Made by a program: the position numbers and the translations under genes
Shown: piece by piece, positions 40,720 to 50,289 of the stretch
How positions within the stretch are numbered: position 1 is the first letter of the stretch
Layout: each line of letters starts with the position of its first letter
The notes under the pieces: model-generated
What the model was told of the DNA's origin: nothing
The model's input: only the letters and a program-made list of their open reading frames with translations
Database searches by the model: none
Source of the DNA: Pontibacter actiniarum
GTDB taxonomy: Bacteria; Bacteroidota; Bacteroidia; Cytophagales; Hymenobacteraceae
Assembly (NCBI RefSeq): GCF_003585765.1
Contig: NZ_CP021235.1
Location: 4,588,001 to 4,652,000, forward strand
Length of the DNA stretch: 64,000 nt
Reading direction: 5' to 3'

Positions 40720-43671
40720 ATGACGGACTATCGGAAGATAAATAATATTGCAGGCTGGGTCGTGTTTCTGATCGCGACAGCCGTTTACGTGCTTACGCTG
40801 GAGCCGACGGCCAGCTTCTGGGATGCCGGTGAGTTTATTGCCTGTTCCTACAAGCTACTGGTGCCTCACCCGCCGGGAGCGCCTTTCTACCTGCTGATGG
40901 GCAGGCTGTTCTCCATGTTTGCCTCCGATGTTACGCAAGTGGCCTGGTGGGTAAACCTGCTGTCGGCGCTGTGCAGCTCGGGTACCGTGCTCTTCCTGTT
41001 CTGGACCATTACCATACTGGCGCGCAAGCTGCTCGTGAAGGAGGGCGCAGTGCCCACCACAGGTAACATTATCCTGGTGATAGGCAGCGGTGCCGTGGGC
41101 GCGCTGGCCTATACTTTCTCCGACTCTGCCTGGTTCTCGGCAGTGGAGGCCGAGGTGTACGCCATGTCCTCGTTCTTTACAGCCATCGTGTTCTGGGCCA
41201 TCCTGCGCTGGGAGGCTAAGGTAGGCGAGGCGCACTCAGATAAGTGGCTGATCCTGATCGCGTACCTGGTGGGCCTTTCTATTGGCGCGCACTTACTGAA
41301 CCTGGTAACCATTCCGGCACTGGGCTTCATCTATTATTTCCGACTTTACAAGCCTTCTTTCTGGGGCGGCGTGATAGCCTTTGCCATCAGTGCCCTGATT
41401 GTGGTAGCCATACTTTGGGGCATTATCCCGGGGCTGCCTTCTGTGGCCGGCTGGTTTGAGGTGCTCTTTGTAAACGACTTTGGCTTACCGTTCAGCTCCG
41501 GTATCATCGTGTTCCTGGTGCTGTTTATCGCTGCCATTGTTTTCGGCATCCGCTACTCCATCAAAAACAACATCCGGGTGCTCAACACGGCGCTGCTCGG
41601 GCTGGTGTTCGTCTTGATAGGTTATTCTTCCTACCTGATGATCCCGATCCGCTCCTCCTACGAGCCGACAATTGACGAGAACGACCCGGACGACATCCTG
41701 ACCTTTGTGGCTTACCTGAAGCGTGAGCAGTACGGAGACCGCCCGTTGCTGTACGGCCCGCAGTACAATGCGCAGCCGGTGGCACAGGAAGAGGGCGCCC
41801 CGCGCTATGTAAAAGGGAAAGACAAGTACATTATTACCGGCAACAAGGTGGAGCCGGTGTATGACTCTAAAGATAAAGTGCTGCTGCCGCGCATCTACAG
41901 CGACCAGCCGGGGCACATAGAGGCCTATAAGAAATGGGTGAACCTGCGCGAGGGCCAGGTGCCGACCTTTGGCCAGAACCTGAGCTTTATGCTGAACTAT
42001 CAGCTGGGCTTCATGTACTGGCGCTATTTCCTGTGGAACTTCGTGGGCCGTGAGAGCGATGTGCAGAACGCCGGCGTGCTGTGGTTTGGCAAAGACGACC
42101 CGAACGCGCCGCCGCGTGTGCTGGAGAGCGAAGCCCGCAACTGCTTCTATCTGCTGCCGCTGCTGGTGGGCATACTTGGCCTGATTTACCAGGTGCGCAA
42201 GAATGAGCGCGACGCCTTTGTCGTGGGCCTGCTGTTCTTCTTTACCGGTATCGCTATTGCGCTGTACCTGAACCAGCCACCGGTGGAGCCGCGCGAGCGC
42301 GACTATACCTTCGCAGGCTCTTTCTACGCCTTCAGTATCTGGATTGGCCTGGGAGTGCTCGGGCTGGCCGACCTGTTGGGCAGAGGGCTTAAAAACACAA
42401 CGACCCGTGCTGCCGTGGCGACTGTCGCCTGCTTGGCGGTACCGGGCATTATGGCTGCCGAAGGCTGGGACGACCACGACCGCTCTGACCGCTACCAGTC
42501 CGTGGATTCTGCCAAAAACCTGCTGGATTCCTGCGCTCCGAACGCGATCCTGTTTACGAACGGCGATAACGACACCTTCCCGCTCTGGTATGCCCAGGAG
42601 GTGGAAGGATACCGTACGGATGTGCGCGTGGCCGTGCTGAGCTACCTGAACACCGACTGGTACATCGACCAGATGAAGCAGCAGTCTTACCTGTCCGATC
42701 CGTGGCCGCTGACGCTGGGGGAAGAGAACTACCGCCAGGGCACAAACGACTTCCTGCCGTATGTGGAGCGCCCGCAGGTAACGGCCGGTATCGACCTGGA
42801 CCAGTACATTGCCCTGATCAAGCAGAACCACCCGGCCCTGCAGGTGCAGTACGGCGCGGGCACTACGCTGCTCACCATGCCAACGCACAACTTCTTCCTC
42901 AACGTAGACAAGGAGAAGGTGAAGGAGATGGGCTTTGTGGCCAAGGATTACGAAAACGAGATCGTGGACCGCATGCAGTGGACCATCACCAAATCCCTGC
43001 TTGAGAAGAAGCACCTGGTGATGCTGGACCTGCTGGCGACCAACGACTGGAAGCGCCCTGTCTACTTCTCCACCACCGTGAACAGCGCCGACTACATTGG
43101 CCTGTCAGGCTACTTCCAGCTGGAGGGCCTGGCTTACCGCGTGGTGCCTGTGAGAGCGGGAGAAGATGGCCCGGGGCTGGTGAACAAAGAGGTGATGTAT
43201 GAGAACATGATGAAGAAGTTCATGTTCCGCAACTTCGACAACCCGGATATCTTTTACGACGACAACTATTACCGCTTCTCGGCTAACGCCCGCGATAAGT
43301 TCGCGACGCTGGCCGTGGCATACCTGGAAGACGGAAACGAAGCGCGCGCCAAGGAGCTGGTGGACTACTGCTTCGAGGTGCTGCCGCTGGACACAGTGCC
43401 GTATGATTATTACACGCCGCAGTTTATCCCGATCTATGCCGCCCTGGGCGAGGAGGAGAAGGCCAAGGAGCTGCTGGAGCTAATGGCGCAGGGTTCGCAG
43501 AAGGCGCTGGATTACTACTTCGCCAAAGGTGCCCTGTTCGACCAGGAGATACAGGTGAACATGGTGATTCTGCAGCAGCTGATCGGCACAGCCGAAGAGC
43601 TGGGCATGCAGGACAGAGCATTGCAGTTGCAACAGCAGTTTATGCAGTATTTACAACGCATGCGCCGCTAA
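40720..43671 (+). CDS. GT117/DUF2723 membrane protein (putative protein O-glycosyltransferase, TMEM260-like)
   Basis: A 983-residue protein. The N-terminal half has about eleven to twelve membrane helices and the GT-C-like first loop LEPTASFWDAGEFIACSYKL with an Asp-Glu pair, followed by PHPPGAPFYLLMGR, the hallmark of DUF2723. A further loop carries QPPVEPRERDYTFAGSFYAF. The C-terminal 400 residues are soluble, with ILFTNGDNDTFPLWYAQEVEG and TPR-like helices near the end. The human homologue TMEM260 is an O-mannosyltransferase. In Bacteroidota a role in O-glycosylation of exported proteins is plausible but inferred. It is followed by a terminator and then the GWxTD gene. Confidence 0.88.
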   Translation: MTDYRKINNIAGWVVFLIATAVYVLTLEPTASFWDAGEFIACSYKLLVPHPPGAPFYLLMGRLFSMFASDVTQVAWWVNLLSALCSSGTVLFLFWTITILARKLLVKEGAVPTTGNIILVIGSGAVGALAYTFSDSAWFSAVEAEVYAMSSFFTAIVFWAILRWEAKVGEAHSDKWLILIAYLVGLSIGAHLLNLVTIPALGFIYYFRLYKPSFWGGVIAFAISALIVVAILWGIIPGLPSVAGWFEVLFVNDFGLPFSSGIIVFLVLFIAAIVFGIRYSIKNNIRVLNTALLGLVFVLIGYSSYLMIPIRSSYEPTIDENDPDDILTFVAYLKREQYGDRPLLYGPQYNAQPVAQEEGAPRYVKGKDKYIITGNKVEPVYDSKDKVLLPRIYSDQPGHIEAYKKWVNLREGQVPTFGQNLSFMLNYQLGFMYWRYFLWNFVGRESDVQNAGVLWFGKDDPNAPPRVLESEARNCFYLLPLLVGILGLIYQVRKNERDAFVVGLLFFFTGIAIALYLNQPPVEPRERDYTFAGSFYAFSIWIGLGVLGLADLLGRGLKNTTTRAAVATVACLAVPGIMAAEGWDDHDRSDRYQSVDSAKNLLDSCAPNAILFTNGDNDTFPLWYAQEVEGYRTDVRVAVLSYLNTDWYIDQMKQQSYLSDPWPLTLGEENYRQGTNDFLPYVERPQVTAGIDLDQYIALIKQNHPALQVQYGAGTTLLTMPTHNFFLNVDKEKVKEMGFVAKDYENEIVDRMQWTITKSLLEKKHLVMLDLLATNDWKRPVYFSTTVNSADYIGLSGYFQLEGLAYRVVPVRAGEDGPGLVNKEVMYENMMKKFMFRNFDNPDIFYDDNYYRFSANARDKFATLAVAYLEDGNEARAKELVDYCFEVLPLDTVPYDYYTPQFIPIYAALGEEEKAKELLELMAQGSQKALDYYFAKGALFDQEIQVNMVILQQLIGTAEELGMQDRALQLQQQFMQYLQRMRR

Positions 43672-43696
43672 ACAAAATAGCCTCATTATCAGTACA

Positions 43697-43733
43697 AAAA
43701 GCCGGATCGCCCTTGCGCCATCCGGCTTTTTTC
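43697..43733 (+). terminator. terminator of the GT117 gene
   Basis: An 11-bp stem aaaagccggat / atccggctttt, loop 12, T run. Confidence 0.9.
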
Positions 43734-43765
43734 TTTTCCTGGGATAAAACTATAGCTGCTTTACA

Positions 43766-45001
43766 ATGAGGTATTTATACTTGCTGCTTTGTCTGGTGAT
43801 GTGTGTGCTATCAGGCTGCGGGGGCTACCGTGGCACGAACAGACTGGAGCCCGTCCGGGTGCAGCAGGAAGTCCCTGACATTTCGATGGAGCACAGCTAC
43901 TACGCGAAGAACGACAGCCTCTTTCTGCTCTTTAAATTCGAGGATGTGCAGCAGGTGCTGGATATCCTGCAGTCCACCTCCTCCTACGAGTACGCTGTCA
44001 GGGCCGGCCTGTCGGAAAGGGATGCCGCCTTGCTTCAGGACTCCATCGACATGCCCGACCGGAAGATAACGGATGTAGAGGGGCAGCTGCACCTGCAAAT
44101 GGGCCTCCCGGCGCGCGTTGTGCAGGAGCCGAACGTGCTGCACCTGCAGGTCTGGCAGGTGCTGTCCGGGCAGGAGCGGATGGGCGTGAGGTTTAAGGTG
44201 CCGCTGCGGCAGGAGATGATGCAGAAGGACTTCCGGCTGGTGCATGCCAAGTCGGGCAAGCCGCTGTTTCAGAACTTTATCACCACCTCGGACAAGCTGC
44301 TGGCGCGCCAGTACGGCAACGGCGACAGCCTGCTGCGGGTAGAGCGCTTCGAACTGGACTTCAGGCCTGCGCCGCCGCCCATGAGCATGCAGAAGCCGCC
44401 TGTGCCGCGCACCATTTCGGCCGTTAGCTCCCGTACCGTTGGCCCGTCCGATACACTGCGCTTTACGGAGGAGGGGCTGTACCTCTTTAAGCCCGGCTCC
44501 GCCTCCTCGCAGGGGGTGCTGGCACTGTCGGGCAACTACCCGCAGATAACGAAGGCGGAGGAGCTGATCCCGCCCTTGATCTACCTGACGACGTCCCAGG
44601 AGCGGGAGGCCTTGCTGCAGGCCGACGACCCCAAGGCGGCCGTGGACAATTTCTGGCTGCAGGTGGGGGGTAGCGAGAGGCGGGGCCGGGAGTTGATCCG
44701 GACATACTACAGCCGGGTGGAGATGGCGAATAAGCTCTTTACGGCGCACAAGGCAGGCTGGGCCACCGACCGCGGCATGATATATCTCATCTACGGCAGG
44801 CCCAGCAGCGTGAGCGAAGTGGGGCCGAATATCACCTGGGTTTACCGCGAGTCTGAAACGGCGCCGTACATCAAGTTCGTTTTTACAAAAAAAGAGAATA
44901 ACTTTACCGAAAATTATTATGAGCTGATACGGCGCCGCGAGTACGAGGACAGCTGGTACAGCACAGTTGCAAAATGGAGAGCAGGAAAGACAAATTTGTA
45001 G
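43766..45001 (+). CDS. GWxTD domain lipoprotein
   Basis: A 411-residue lipoprotein: signal with lipobox LSGC (Cys18), then an unclassified beta-rich middle, and the C-terminal GWxTD module with AHKAGWATDRGMIYLIYGRPSSV, preceded by RTYYSRVEMANKLF. The domain is typical of Bacteroidota and has no proven function. It overlaps rlmB by 28 bases, so the two genes are translationally linked, an arrangement I recall from other Cytophagales. Confidence 0.9.
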   Translation: MRYLYLLLCLVMCVLSGCGGYRGTNRLEPVRVQQEVPDISMEHSYYAKNDSLFLLFKFEDVQQVLDILQSTSSYEYAVRAGLSERDAALLQDSIDMPDRKITDVEGQLHLQMGLPARVVQEPNVLHLQVWQVLSGQERMGVRFKVPLRQEMMQKDFRLVHAKSGKPLFQNFITTSDKLLARQYGNGDSLLRVERFELDFRPAPPPMSMQKPPVPRTISAVSSRTVGPSDTLRFTEEGLYLFKPGSASSQGVLALSGNYPQITKAEELIPPLIYLTTSQEREALLQADDPKAAVDNFWLQVGGSERRGRELIRTYYSRVEMANKLFTAHKAGWATDRGMIYLIYGRPSSVSEVGPNITWVYRESETAPYIKFVFTKKENNFTENYYELIRRREYEDSWYSTVAKWRAGKTNL

Positions 45002-45816
45002 GCAACCGCCACGGTGGCCCCAGAACACCCAAAGAAGATAAAAGCGAGATGATTTTTGGCTCGCGCCCAATACTGGAGGCGTTTGCGGCCGGAAAAGAGC
45101 TGGAGAAGGTTTTCCTGCTGCGCGGTTCCCGCAACTCCACCACGGATGAGATTGTAGCCCAGGCCAAGCGCTTTGAAGTACCGGTGGTGATGGTGCCGGT
45201 GGAGAAGCTGGACCGCCTCACTCGCAAAAACCACCAGGGAGCGGTGGCCTTTATTTCGCCTATTACTTACCAGCCTCTCAACGAAATTATCACGTCGCTG
45301 TTTGAGCAGGGCAAAAACCCACTCGTGTTGATACTTGACCGCGTAACGGACGTGCGCAACTTCGGTTCGATTGCCCGGAACGCCGAGTGCATGGGCGTGG
45401 ATGCCATCGTGATCCCAAGCCGCGGCGGGGCGCAAATCAACGCGGATGCCATGAAAACCTCTGCCGGTGCGCTGAACATTGTGCCGGTGTGCCGTGAGCC
45501 AAACCTGAAAGATACCCTGGAGTACCTGAAAGAGTACGGCTTCCAGGTGGTGGCCTGTACCGAGAAAACAGAGCACCAGCTGTCAGACTATGCCGTGGAC
45601 ATGGTTGGCCCTACGGCCATTATCATGGGTAGCGAAGAGGATGGTATCTCGCCGGAGTACCTGAAGCGTGCCGATGTGAAGCTGCGTATCCCGCTGATGG
45701 GCCAGATCGGCTCCCTCAACGTATCCGTGGCAACAGGCATCATCCTGTACGAAGCCATGATTCAGCGTCTGAGGGACGGAGGCTACGCCAGCCTGAACAA
45801 GCTGGAGCCGATGTAG
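44974..45816 (+). CDS. rlmB: 23S rRNA (guanosine-2'-O-)-methyltransferase RlmB (TrmH family)
   Basis: A 280-residue SPOUT methyltransferase. The N-terminal substrate-binding domain has MIFGSRPILEAFAAGKELEKVFL. Motif 1 is LDRVTDVRNFGSIARNAE, motif 2 IIMGSEEDGISPEYL, and motif 3 IPLMGQIGSLNVSVATGIILYEA, forming the trefoil knot for SAM. It 2'-O-methylates a guanosine of 23S rRNA. It starts inside the GWxTD gene and ends before a 26-bp hairpin shared with manC. Confidence 0.94.
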   Translation: MESRKDKFVGNRHGGPRTPKEDKSEMIFGSRPILEAFAAGKELEKVFLLRGSRNSTTDEIVAQAKRFEVPVVMVPVEKLDRLTRKNHQGAVAFISPITYQPLNEIITSLFEQGKNPLVLILDRVTDVRNFGSIARNAECMGVDAIVIPSRGGAQINADAMKTSAGALNIVPVCREPNLKDTLEYLKEYGFQVVACTEKTEHQLSDYAVDMVGPTAIIMGSEEDGISPEYLKRADVKLRIPLMGQIGSLNVSVATGIILYEAMIQRLRDGGYASLNKLEPM

Positions 45817-45840
45817 GCCTGAGAAAAAGATAAAGGATTA

Positions 45841-45903
45841 AAACGACGAAGGACAAAAGAGGAAAGGCTGTTATGGTCTTTCCTCTTTTGTCCTTCGTCG
45901 TTT
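45841..45903. terminator. bidirectional terminator with perfect 26-bp stem
   Basis: Arms 45841-45866 and 45878-45903 are exactly complementary, loop 11 bases (gctgttatggt), with AAA/TTT at the ends. It separates convergent rlmB and manC. Confidence 0.85.
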
Positions 45904-45927
45904 ATCAAGAAGCAGCGTTGGCAGCGT

Positions 45928-47004
45928 TTAAATGTAGTCCACGCCTTTCCTGGACTTGGCGTCGGCCATAAACTCCTTTACCTTTTGCTCCTCTGTTTTC
46001 TTGCAGATCATCAGCACGTTGTCGTACTCTGCCACAATGTAGTCTTCCAGCCCCTGTAGTACGACCAGGCGCTCTTTCGGGGTTTTAATGATGCAGTCTT
46101 TGGTGTCGTAGAGCATTACCTCGCCGTCCACCACGTTGCCGTTCTCGTCTTTCTCATTTATGGTGTAGAGCGAGTTCCAGGTGCCCAGGTCAGACCAGCC
46201 AATATCCGCCAGCAAAACATACACGTTGTCCACCTTCTCCATAATGCCGTAGTCGATGGACACGTTGCGGCAATGGGAGTAAGCCTTGGTGATGAAGTTC
46301 TGTTCCTGCGGCGTGTTCATAACGCCCGTGCCCTCATCAAAAATTTCGGTTATCTCAGAAAGGTGCTGCTGGAATGCGTTTAATATGCTCTTCACGCTCC
46401 AGATAAAGATACCGGAGTTCCATACAAAGTCACCGCTGTCCAGGAACATCTGCGCCAGCTCCAGGTTCGGCTTTTCGGTAAAGGTCTTTACCTTTTTGAT
46501 CTTCGCGTTCTCCTCATCGATGTACTGGATATAGCCATAGCCCGTGTCAGGGCGGCTTGGGGTGATGCCCAGCGTAATCAGGATGTCGTCCTGAGAGGCG
46601 GCGGCCACGGCGTTTTTAATCACCTCGGTAAACACATCCTGCTTCAGCACTACGTGGTCTGCCGGTGTTACCACCAGGTTGGCGTTCGGGTTCAGCTGCG
46701 CGATTTTATAGGAGGCGTAGGCGATGCAGGGGGCGGTGTTGCGGCCGATTGGCTCCAGCAGCACCTGGTTATCAGTCAGCTGCGGCAGCTGCTCCTTTAC
46801 CAGGGCCTCATAATCCTTGTTGGTTACCACAAACACGTTCTCAGGGGGGCAAACGTCCGCGAAGCGCTTGGCAGTCATCTGCAGCATGCTTTCGCCGATT
46901 CCTAACACATCGTGGAACTGCTTGGGGTAATTCGTACGGCTGAATGGCCAGAAGCGGCTTCCGATGCCGCCGGCCATAATAACCACGTAGGTGTTTTTAT
47001 CCAT
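45928..47004 (-). CDS. manC: mannose-1-phosphate guanylyltransferase
   Basis: A 358-residue nucleotidyltransferase from ATG 47004, just after the kdsD stop. It opens YVVIMAGGIGSRFWPFSRTNYPKQF, the GGxGxRxxPxS/T..PKQF signature of GDP-mannose pyrophosphorylases, with PADHVV, FTEKPNLELA and WNSGIFIW further on. It makes GDP-mannose for glycans. It lacks the isomerase domain of bifunctional ManC. It is cotranscribed with kdsD and convergent with rlmB. Confidence 0.93.
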   Translation of the reverse strand: MDKNTYVVIMAGGIGSRFWPFSRTNYPKQFHDVLGIGESMLQMTAKRFADVCPPENVFVVTNKDYEALVKEQLPQLTDNQVLLEPIGRNTAPCIAYASYKIAQLNPNANLVVTPADHVVLKQDVFTEVIKNAVAAASQDDILITLGITPSRPDTGYGYIQYIDEENAKIKKVKTFTEKPNLELAQMFLDSGDFVWNSGIFIWSVKSILNAFQQHLSEITEIFDEGTGVMNTPQEQNFITKAYSHCRNVSIDYGIMEKVDNVYVLLADIGWSDLGTWNSLYTINEKDENGNVVDGEVMLYDTKDCIIKTPKERLVVLQGLEDYIVAEYDNVLMICKKTEEQKVKEFMADAKSRKGVDYI

Positions 47005-47005
47005 G

Positions 47006-47977
47006 TTATACGAGTCCTTCTTTGAGTAAATCGTGGAGGTGCACGAAGCCCTCGAATTTACCTGATTTTGTGACAATGAGTTGCGTTATACTTTTATCCT
47101 GCATAATGGCCATGGCCTCGGCGGCGTAGCAGTCGGGCTCAACGGTGAGCGGTGCCGGCGTCATGATGTCAGTGGCGGTGATCGCCTGTATCGCCTCATA
47201 CTTGTTGAGCATGCGGCGCAGGTCACCGTCGGTGATGATGCCGACCAGCTCTTCCGAGTCCTTTTTAACCACGGCTGTGGCCCCCAGGCGCTTCGAGGAG
47301 ATTTCGATAATGATCTCTTTGAGCGTTGCGTCTTCCTTTACGCTAGGTGCCTCGTTTTGGGTATAAATATCCTCCACCTTCAGGTACAGGCGCTTGCCCA
47401 GGGAGCCTCCGGGGTGCAGCGTCGCGAAGTCGGAGCTGCTAAAGCCGCGTGCCTCCAGCAGGCTTACCGCCAGGGCGTCGCCCAGGGCCAGCGAGGCCGT
47501 GGTGCTGGTGGTGGGGGCCAGGTTGTGCGGGCAGGCCTCGCGCTCCACATTGGCGTTAAGTACAAAGTCGGCACTCTGGGCCAGGTAAGAATCGGTGCTG
47601 CAAACAAGGGCTGCCAGCTTAGAACCTTTGCGCTTTAGCAAAGGAACTAGTACCTTTATTTCAGGGGTGTTACCGCTCTTGGATATGCAGATGACGAAGT
47701 CGTCGGGCTGAATCATGCCCAGGTCGCCGTGGATGGCGTCTGCGGCGTGCATAAACAGGGCCGGCGTGCCGGTGGAGTTGAGCGTGGCCACGATCTTCTG
47801 GGCGATGTTGGCGCTCTTGCCAATGCCGGTCACCACTACGCGCCCCTTCAGCTGCAGGATAGCTTTGACGCAGTTTTCAAACTCTTCGTCGATAAAATCT
47901 GCCAGTCTGGCGATTGCTTCGGCCTCGGCGTTCAGTACTTTTTTTGCGGTAAGAGCTATATTATTAGGGAGATTCAA
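47006..47977 (-). CDS. kdsD: D-arabinose-5-phosphate isomerase (KpsF/GutQ/KdsD)
   Basis: A 323-residue protein with an N-terminal SIS domain (VVVTGIGKSANIAQKIVATLNSTGTPALFMHAADAIHGDLG, and CISKSGNTPEI) and two CBS repeats from about residue 200 (VKEDATLKEIIIEISSKRLGATAVV; IMTPAPLTVEPDCYAAEAMAIM). It converts ribulose-5-phosphate to arabinose-5-phosphate for Kdo in lipopolysaccharide. The start is a TTG (47977). It overlaps the recQ promoter region and is followed by manC after one base. Confidence 0.93.
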   Translation of the reverse strand: MNLPNNIALTAKKVLNAEAEAIARLADFIDEEFENCVKAILQLKGRVVVTGIGKSANIAQKIVATLNSTGTPALFMHAADAIHGDLGMIQPDDFVICISKSGNTPEIKVLVPLLKRKGSKLAALVCSTDSYLAQSADFVLNANVEREACPHNLAPTTSTTASLALGDALAVSLLEARGFSSSDFATLHPGGSLGKRLYLKVEDIYTQNEAPSVKEDATLKEIIIEISSKRLGATAVVKKDSEELVGIITDGDLRRMLNKYEAIQAITATDIMTPAPLTVEPDCYAAEAMAIMQDKSITQLIVTKSGKFEGFVHLHDLLKEGLV

Positions 47978-47979
47978 GT

Positions 47980-48011
47980 TAAATTTGTGTTAGGGCACTC
48001 GTTTGGAGTGC
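47980..48011 (+). promoter_or_regulatory. recQ promoter box and adjoining inverted repeat
   Basis: TAAATTTG (47980-47987) matches TAnnTTTG. The inverted repeat gcactc-gtttg-gagtgc at 47995-48011 covers the expected transcription start and could be an operator or leader hairpin. Confidence 0.45.
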
Positions 48012-48043
48012 GTTGCAACAAGATTAAATTTTTGCAAGATTAC

Positions 48044-50224
48044 ATGTCTATTCAACAAGAGGTAAATCTCAAGAACAAATTAAAAGAAGTTTTTGGGTAT
48101 AATCAATTCAGAGGGAATCAGGAGCTGATAATAAATAATATTATTAACGGCAAGAACACCTTTGTGATTATGCCTACGGGCGCGGGCAAGTCGTTGTGTT
48201 ACCAGCTTCCTGCTCTTTCTTTACCGGGCACAGCCATCGTTATTTCGCCGCTGATTGCCCTGATGAAAAACCAGGTGGACCAGCTGAACGCCTTTGGCGT
48301 AAACGCCCACTTTCTAAACTCAACGCTTTCTAAATCAGAAACAAATAAAGTAAAGAAGGAGACCCTGGCAGGGGAGGTAAAGCTGCTGTACGTGGCGCCG
48401 GAGTCGCTTACGAAAGAGGAGACCGTGGAGTTCCTGCACGCCTCCAACATTTCCTTCGTTGCCATTGATGAGGCGCACTGCATCTCGGAGTGGGGGCATG
48501 ATTTCCGCCCGGAGTACCGCCGCATCCGTGGGATCATCGACCAGATCGGCAACCTGCCTATTATTGCCCTGACCGCCACTGCCACGCCAAAGGTGCAGCT
48601 GGATATCCAGCGAAACCTGCAGATGGATGAGGCCTCTGTATTTAAATCGTCCTTTAACCGCACCAACCTGTACTATGAGGTGCGGCCGAAGCATAACACC
48701 AAAAAGCAGCTGATTCAGTATGTGAAGAAGCACAAGGGCAAAAGCGGTATCGTGTACTGCCTGAGCCGCAAAAAGGTGGAGGAAATTGCGGAGCTGCTCC
48801 GCGTGAACGACATCAAGGCCCTGCCGTACCACGCCGGCCTGGATGCCAGCGTGCGCATGGCCAACCAGGATGCCTTCCTGAACGAGGACGCCGACGTGAT
48901 TGTGGCCACGATTGCCTTCGGTATGGGGATTGACAAGCCGGATGTGCGCTTTGTGATCCACTACGACACGCCGAAGTCGATTGAAGGCTACTACCAGGAA
49001 ACGGGCCGTGCCGGGCGCGACGGCATGGAAGGCAACTGCATGATGTACTACAGCTATGATGACATCATTAAGCTGGAGAAATTTAACAAAGACAAGCCGG
49101 TAACGGAGCGCGACAACTCCAAGCTGCTGCTGCAGGAAATGGCCGCCTACGCCGACTCGGCCGTGTGCCGCCGCAAGCAGCTGCTGCATTACTTCGGGGA
49201 GACCTTTGAGAAAGACTGCGGTTTCTGCGACAACTGCCTGCACCCGAAAGAGCGCTTTGAGGCGCAGCAGGAGGTGCAGCTGGCGCTGAAGGCAGTGCAG
49301 CAAACCGGCCAGCGCTTCAGCATAGACCATATTACGCATGTGCTGACAGGCCTGCGCAACCAGTACGTAACCAGCTACGACCACGATAAGCTGGAAGTGT
49401 TCGGGGCCGGGAAGGAGCACGACGCCCAGTTCTGGAGCTCCGTGCTGCGCCAGATCCTGCTCTCGGAGTTCCTGGAGAAGGACATTGACAGCTTTGGCGT
49501 GATTAAACTGACGAAGAAGGGCGAGGACTTTATTCAGAACCCGCACCCGATCCAGCTCACCAAAGACCATAACTACGAACAGGAAGTGAAGGAGGACGAG
49601 GAGAACGAGCAGTCGCAGGCTTCAGCGGGCCACGACGAGGTGCTGTTCGATATGCTGAAAAACCTGCGCAAAAAGCTGGCTAAGGAGAAGAACCTGCCGC
49701 CGTACGTGCTGTTCCAGGACCCGTCGCTGAAAGAGATGGCCACCGTGTACCCCACCACCCGCGATGAGCTGGCGCATATTGCCGGCGTGGGCATGGGCAA
49801 GGTGCAGAAGTTCGGTAAGCCGTTCCTGGACATGATCAGCAAGTATGTGGAGGAGAACGACATCGTGACGGCTGCCGACGTGGTGGTGAAGTCCACCGTT
49901 AACAAGTCGAAGATCAAGATCTACATCATCCAGCAGATCGACAAGAAGGTGGACCTGGAGGAGATTGCCGCTTCCAAGGACCTGACGATGCAGGAGCTGA
50001 TCGAGGAGATTGAGCACATCTGCTACTCCGGCACAAAGCTGAACCTGAACTACTACATTAACAATGTACTGGATGAGGAGCGCCAGGAGGAGATCTACGA
50101 CTACTTCATGAACGCCAGCACGGACAATATTGCCCTTGCCGTGAAAGAGCTGGGCACCGACGACTACTCAGAGGAGGACCTGCGCCTGATGCGCATCAAG
50201 TTCCTGTCAGAGTACGCCAACTAA
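48044..50224 (+). CDS. recQ: ATP-dependent DNA helicase RecQ
   Basis: A 726-residue helicase from ATG 48044 (MSIQQEVNLKNKLKEVFGY); the longer frame upstream only reads through the kdsD shadow. It shows Walker A MPTGAGKSLCYQ (44-54), DEAH at 142-145 in AIDEAHCISEWGHDFRPEY, motif VI ETGRAGRDG, the RecQ zinc cysteines CRRKQLLHYFGETFEKDCGFCDNC, a winged-helix region and an HRDC domain (about 530-610). An additional helical tail of about 110 residues follows HRDC, typical of Bacteroidota RecQ. It unwinds DNA 3' to 5' in recombination repair. Confidence 0.96.
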   Translation: MSIQQEVNLKNKLKEVFGYNQFRGNQELIINNIINGKNTFVIMPTGAGKSLCYQLPALSLPGTAIVISPLIALMKNQVDQLNAFGVNAHFLNSTLSKSETNKVKKETLAGEVKLLYVAPESLTKEETVEFLHASNISFVAIDEAHCISEWGHDFRPEYRRIRGIIDQIGNLPIIALTATATPKVQLDIQRNLQMDEASVFKSSFNRTNLYYEVRPKHNTKKQLIQYVKKHKGKSGIVYCLSRKKVEEIAELLRVNDIKALPYHAGLDASVRMANQDAFLNEDADVIVATIAFGMGIDKPDVRFVIHYDTPKSIEGYYQETGRAGRDGMEGNCMMYYSYDDIIKLEKFNKDKPVTERDNSKLLLQEMAAYADSAVCRRKQLLHYFGETFEKDCGFCDNCLHPKERFEAQQEVQLALKAVQQTGQRFSIDHITHVLTGLRNQYVTSYDHDKLEVFGAGKEHDAQFWSSVLRQILLSEFLEKDIDSFGVIKLTKKGEDFIQNPHPIQLTKDHNYEQEVKEDEENEQSQASAGHDEVLFDMLKNLRKKLAKEKNLPPYVLFQDPSLKEMATVYPTTRDELAHIAGVGMGKVQKFGKPFLDMISKYVEENDIVTAADVVVKSTVNKSKIKIYIIQQIDKKVDLEEIAASKDLTMQELIEEIEHICYSGTKLNLNYYINNVLDEERQEEIYDYFMNASTDNIALAVKELGTDDYSEEDLRLMRIKFLSEYAN

Positions 50225-50247
50225 CGCTGCAGCAGCATAAAGCACCC

Positions 50248-50280
50248 AAGCGGCCGGTTACCCCCGGCCGCTTTTCTTTT
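50248..50280 (+). terminator. terminator of recQ
   Basis: A 10-bp stem aagcggccgg / ccggccgctt, loop ttaccc, followed by ttctttt. Confidence 0.85.
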
Positions 50281-50289
50281 AGCCGTAGG

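Noticed and set aside
47729..48043. N-terminal extension of RecQ
   Set aside because: It reads through the antisense of kdsD. The family start and a promoter box point to ATG 48044.
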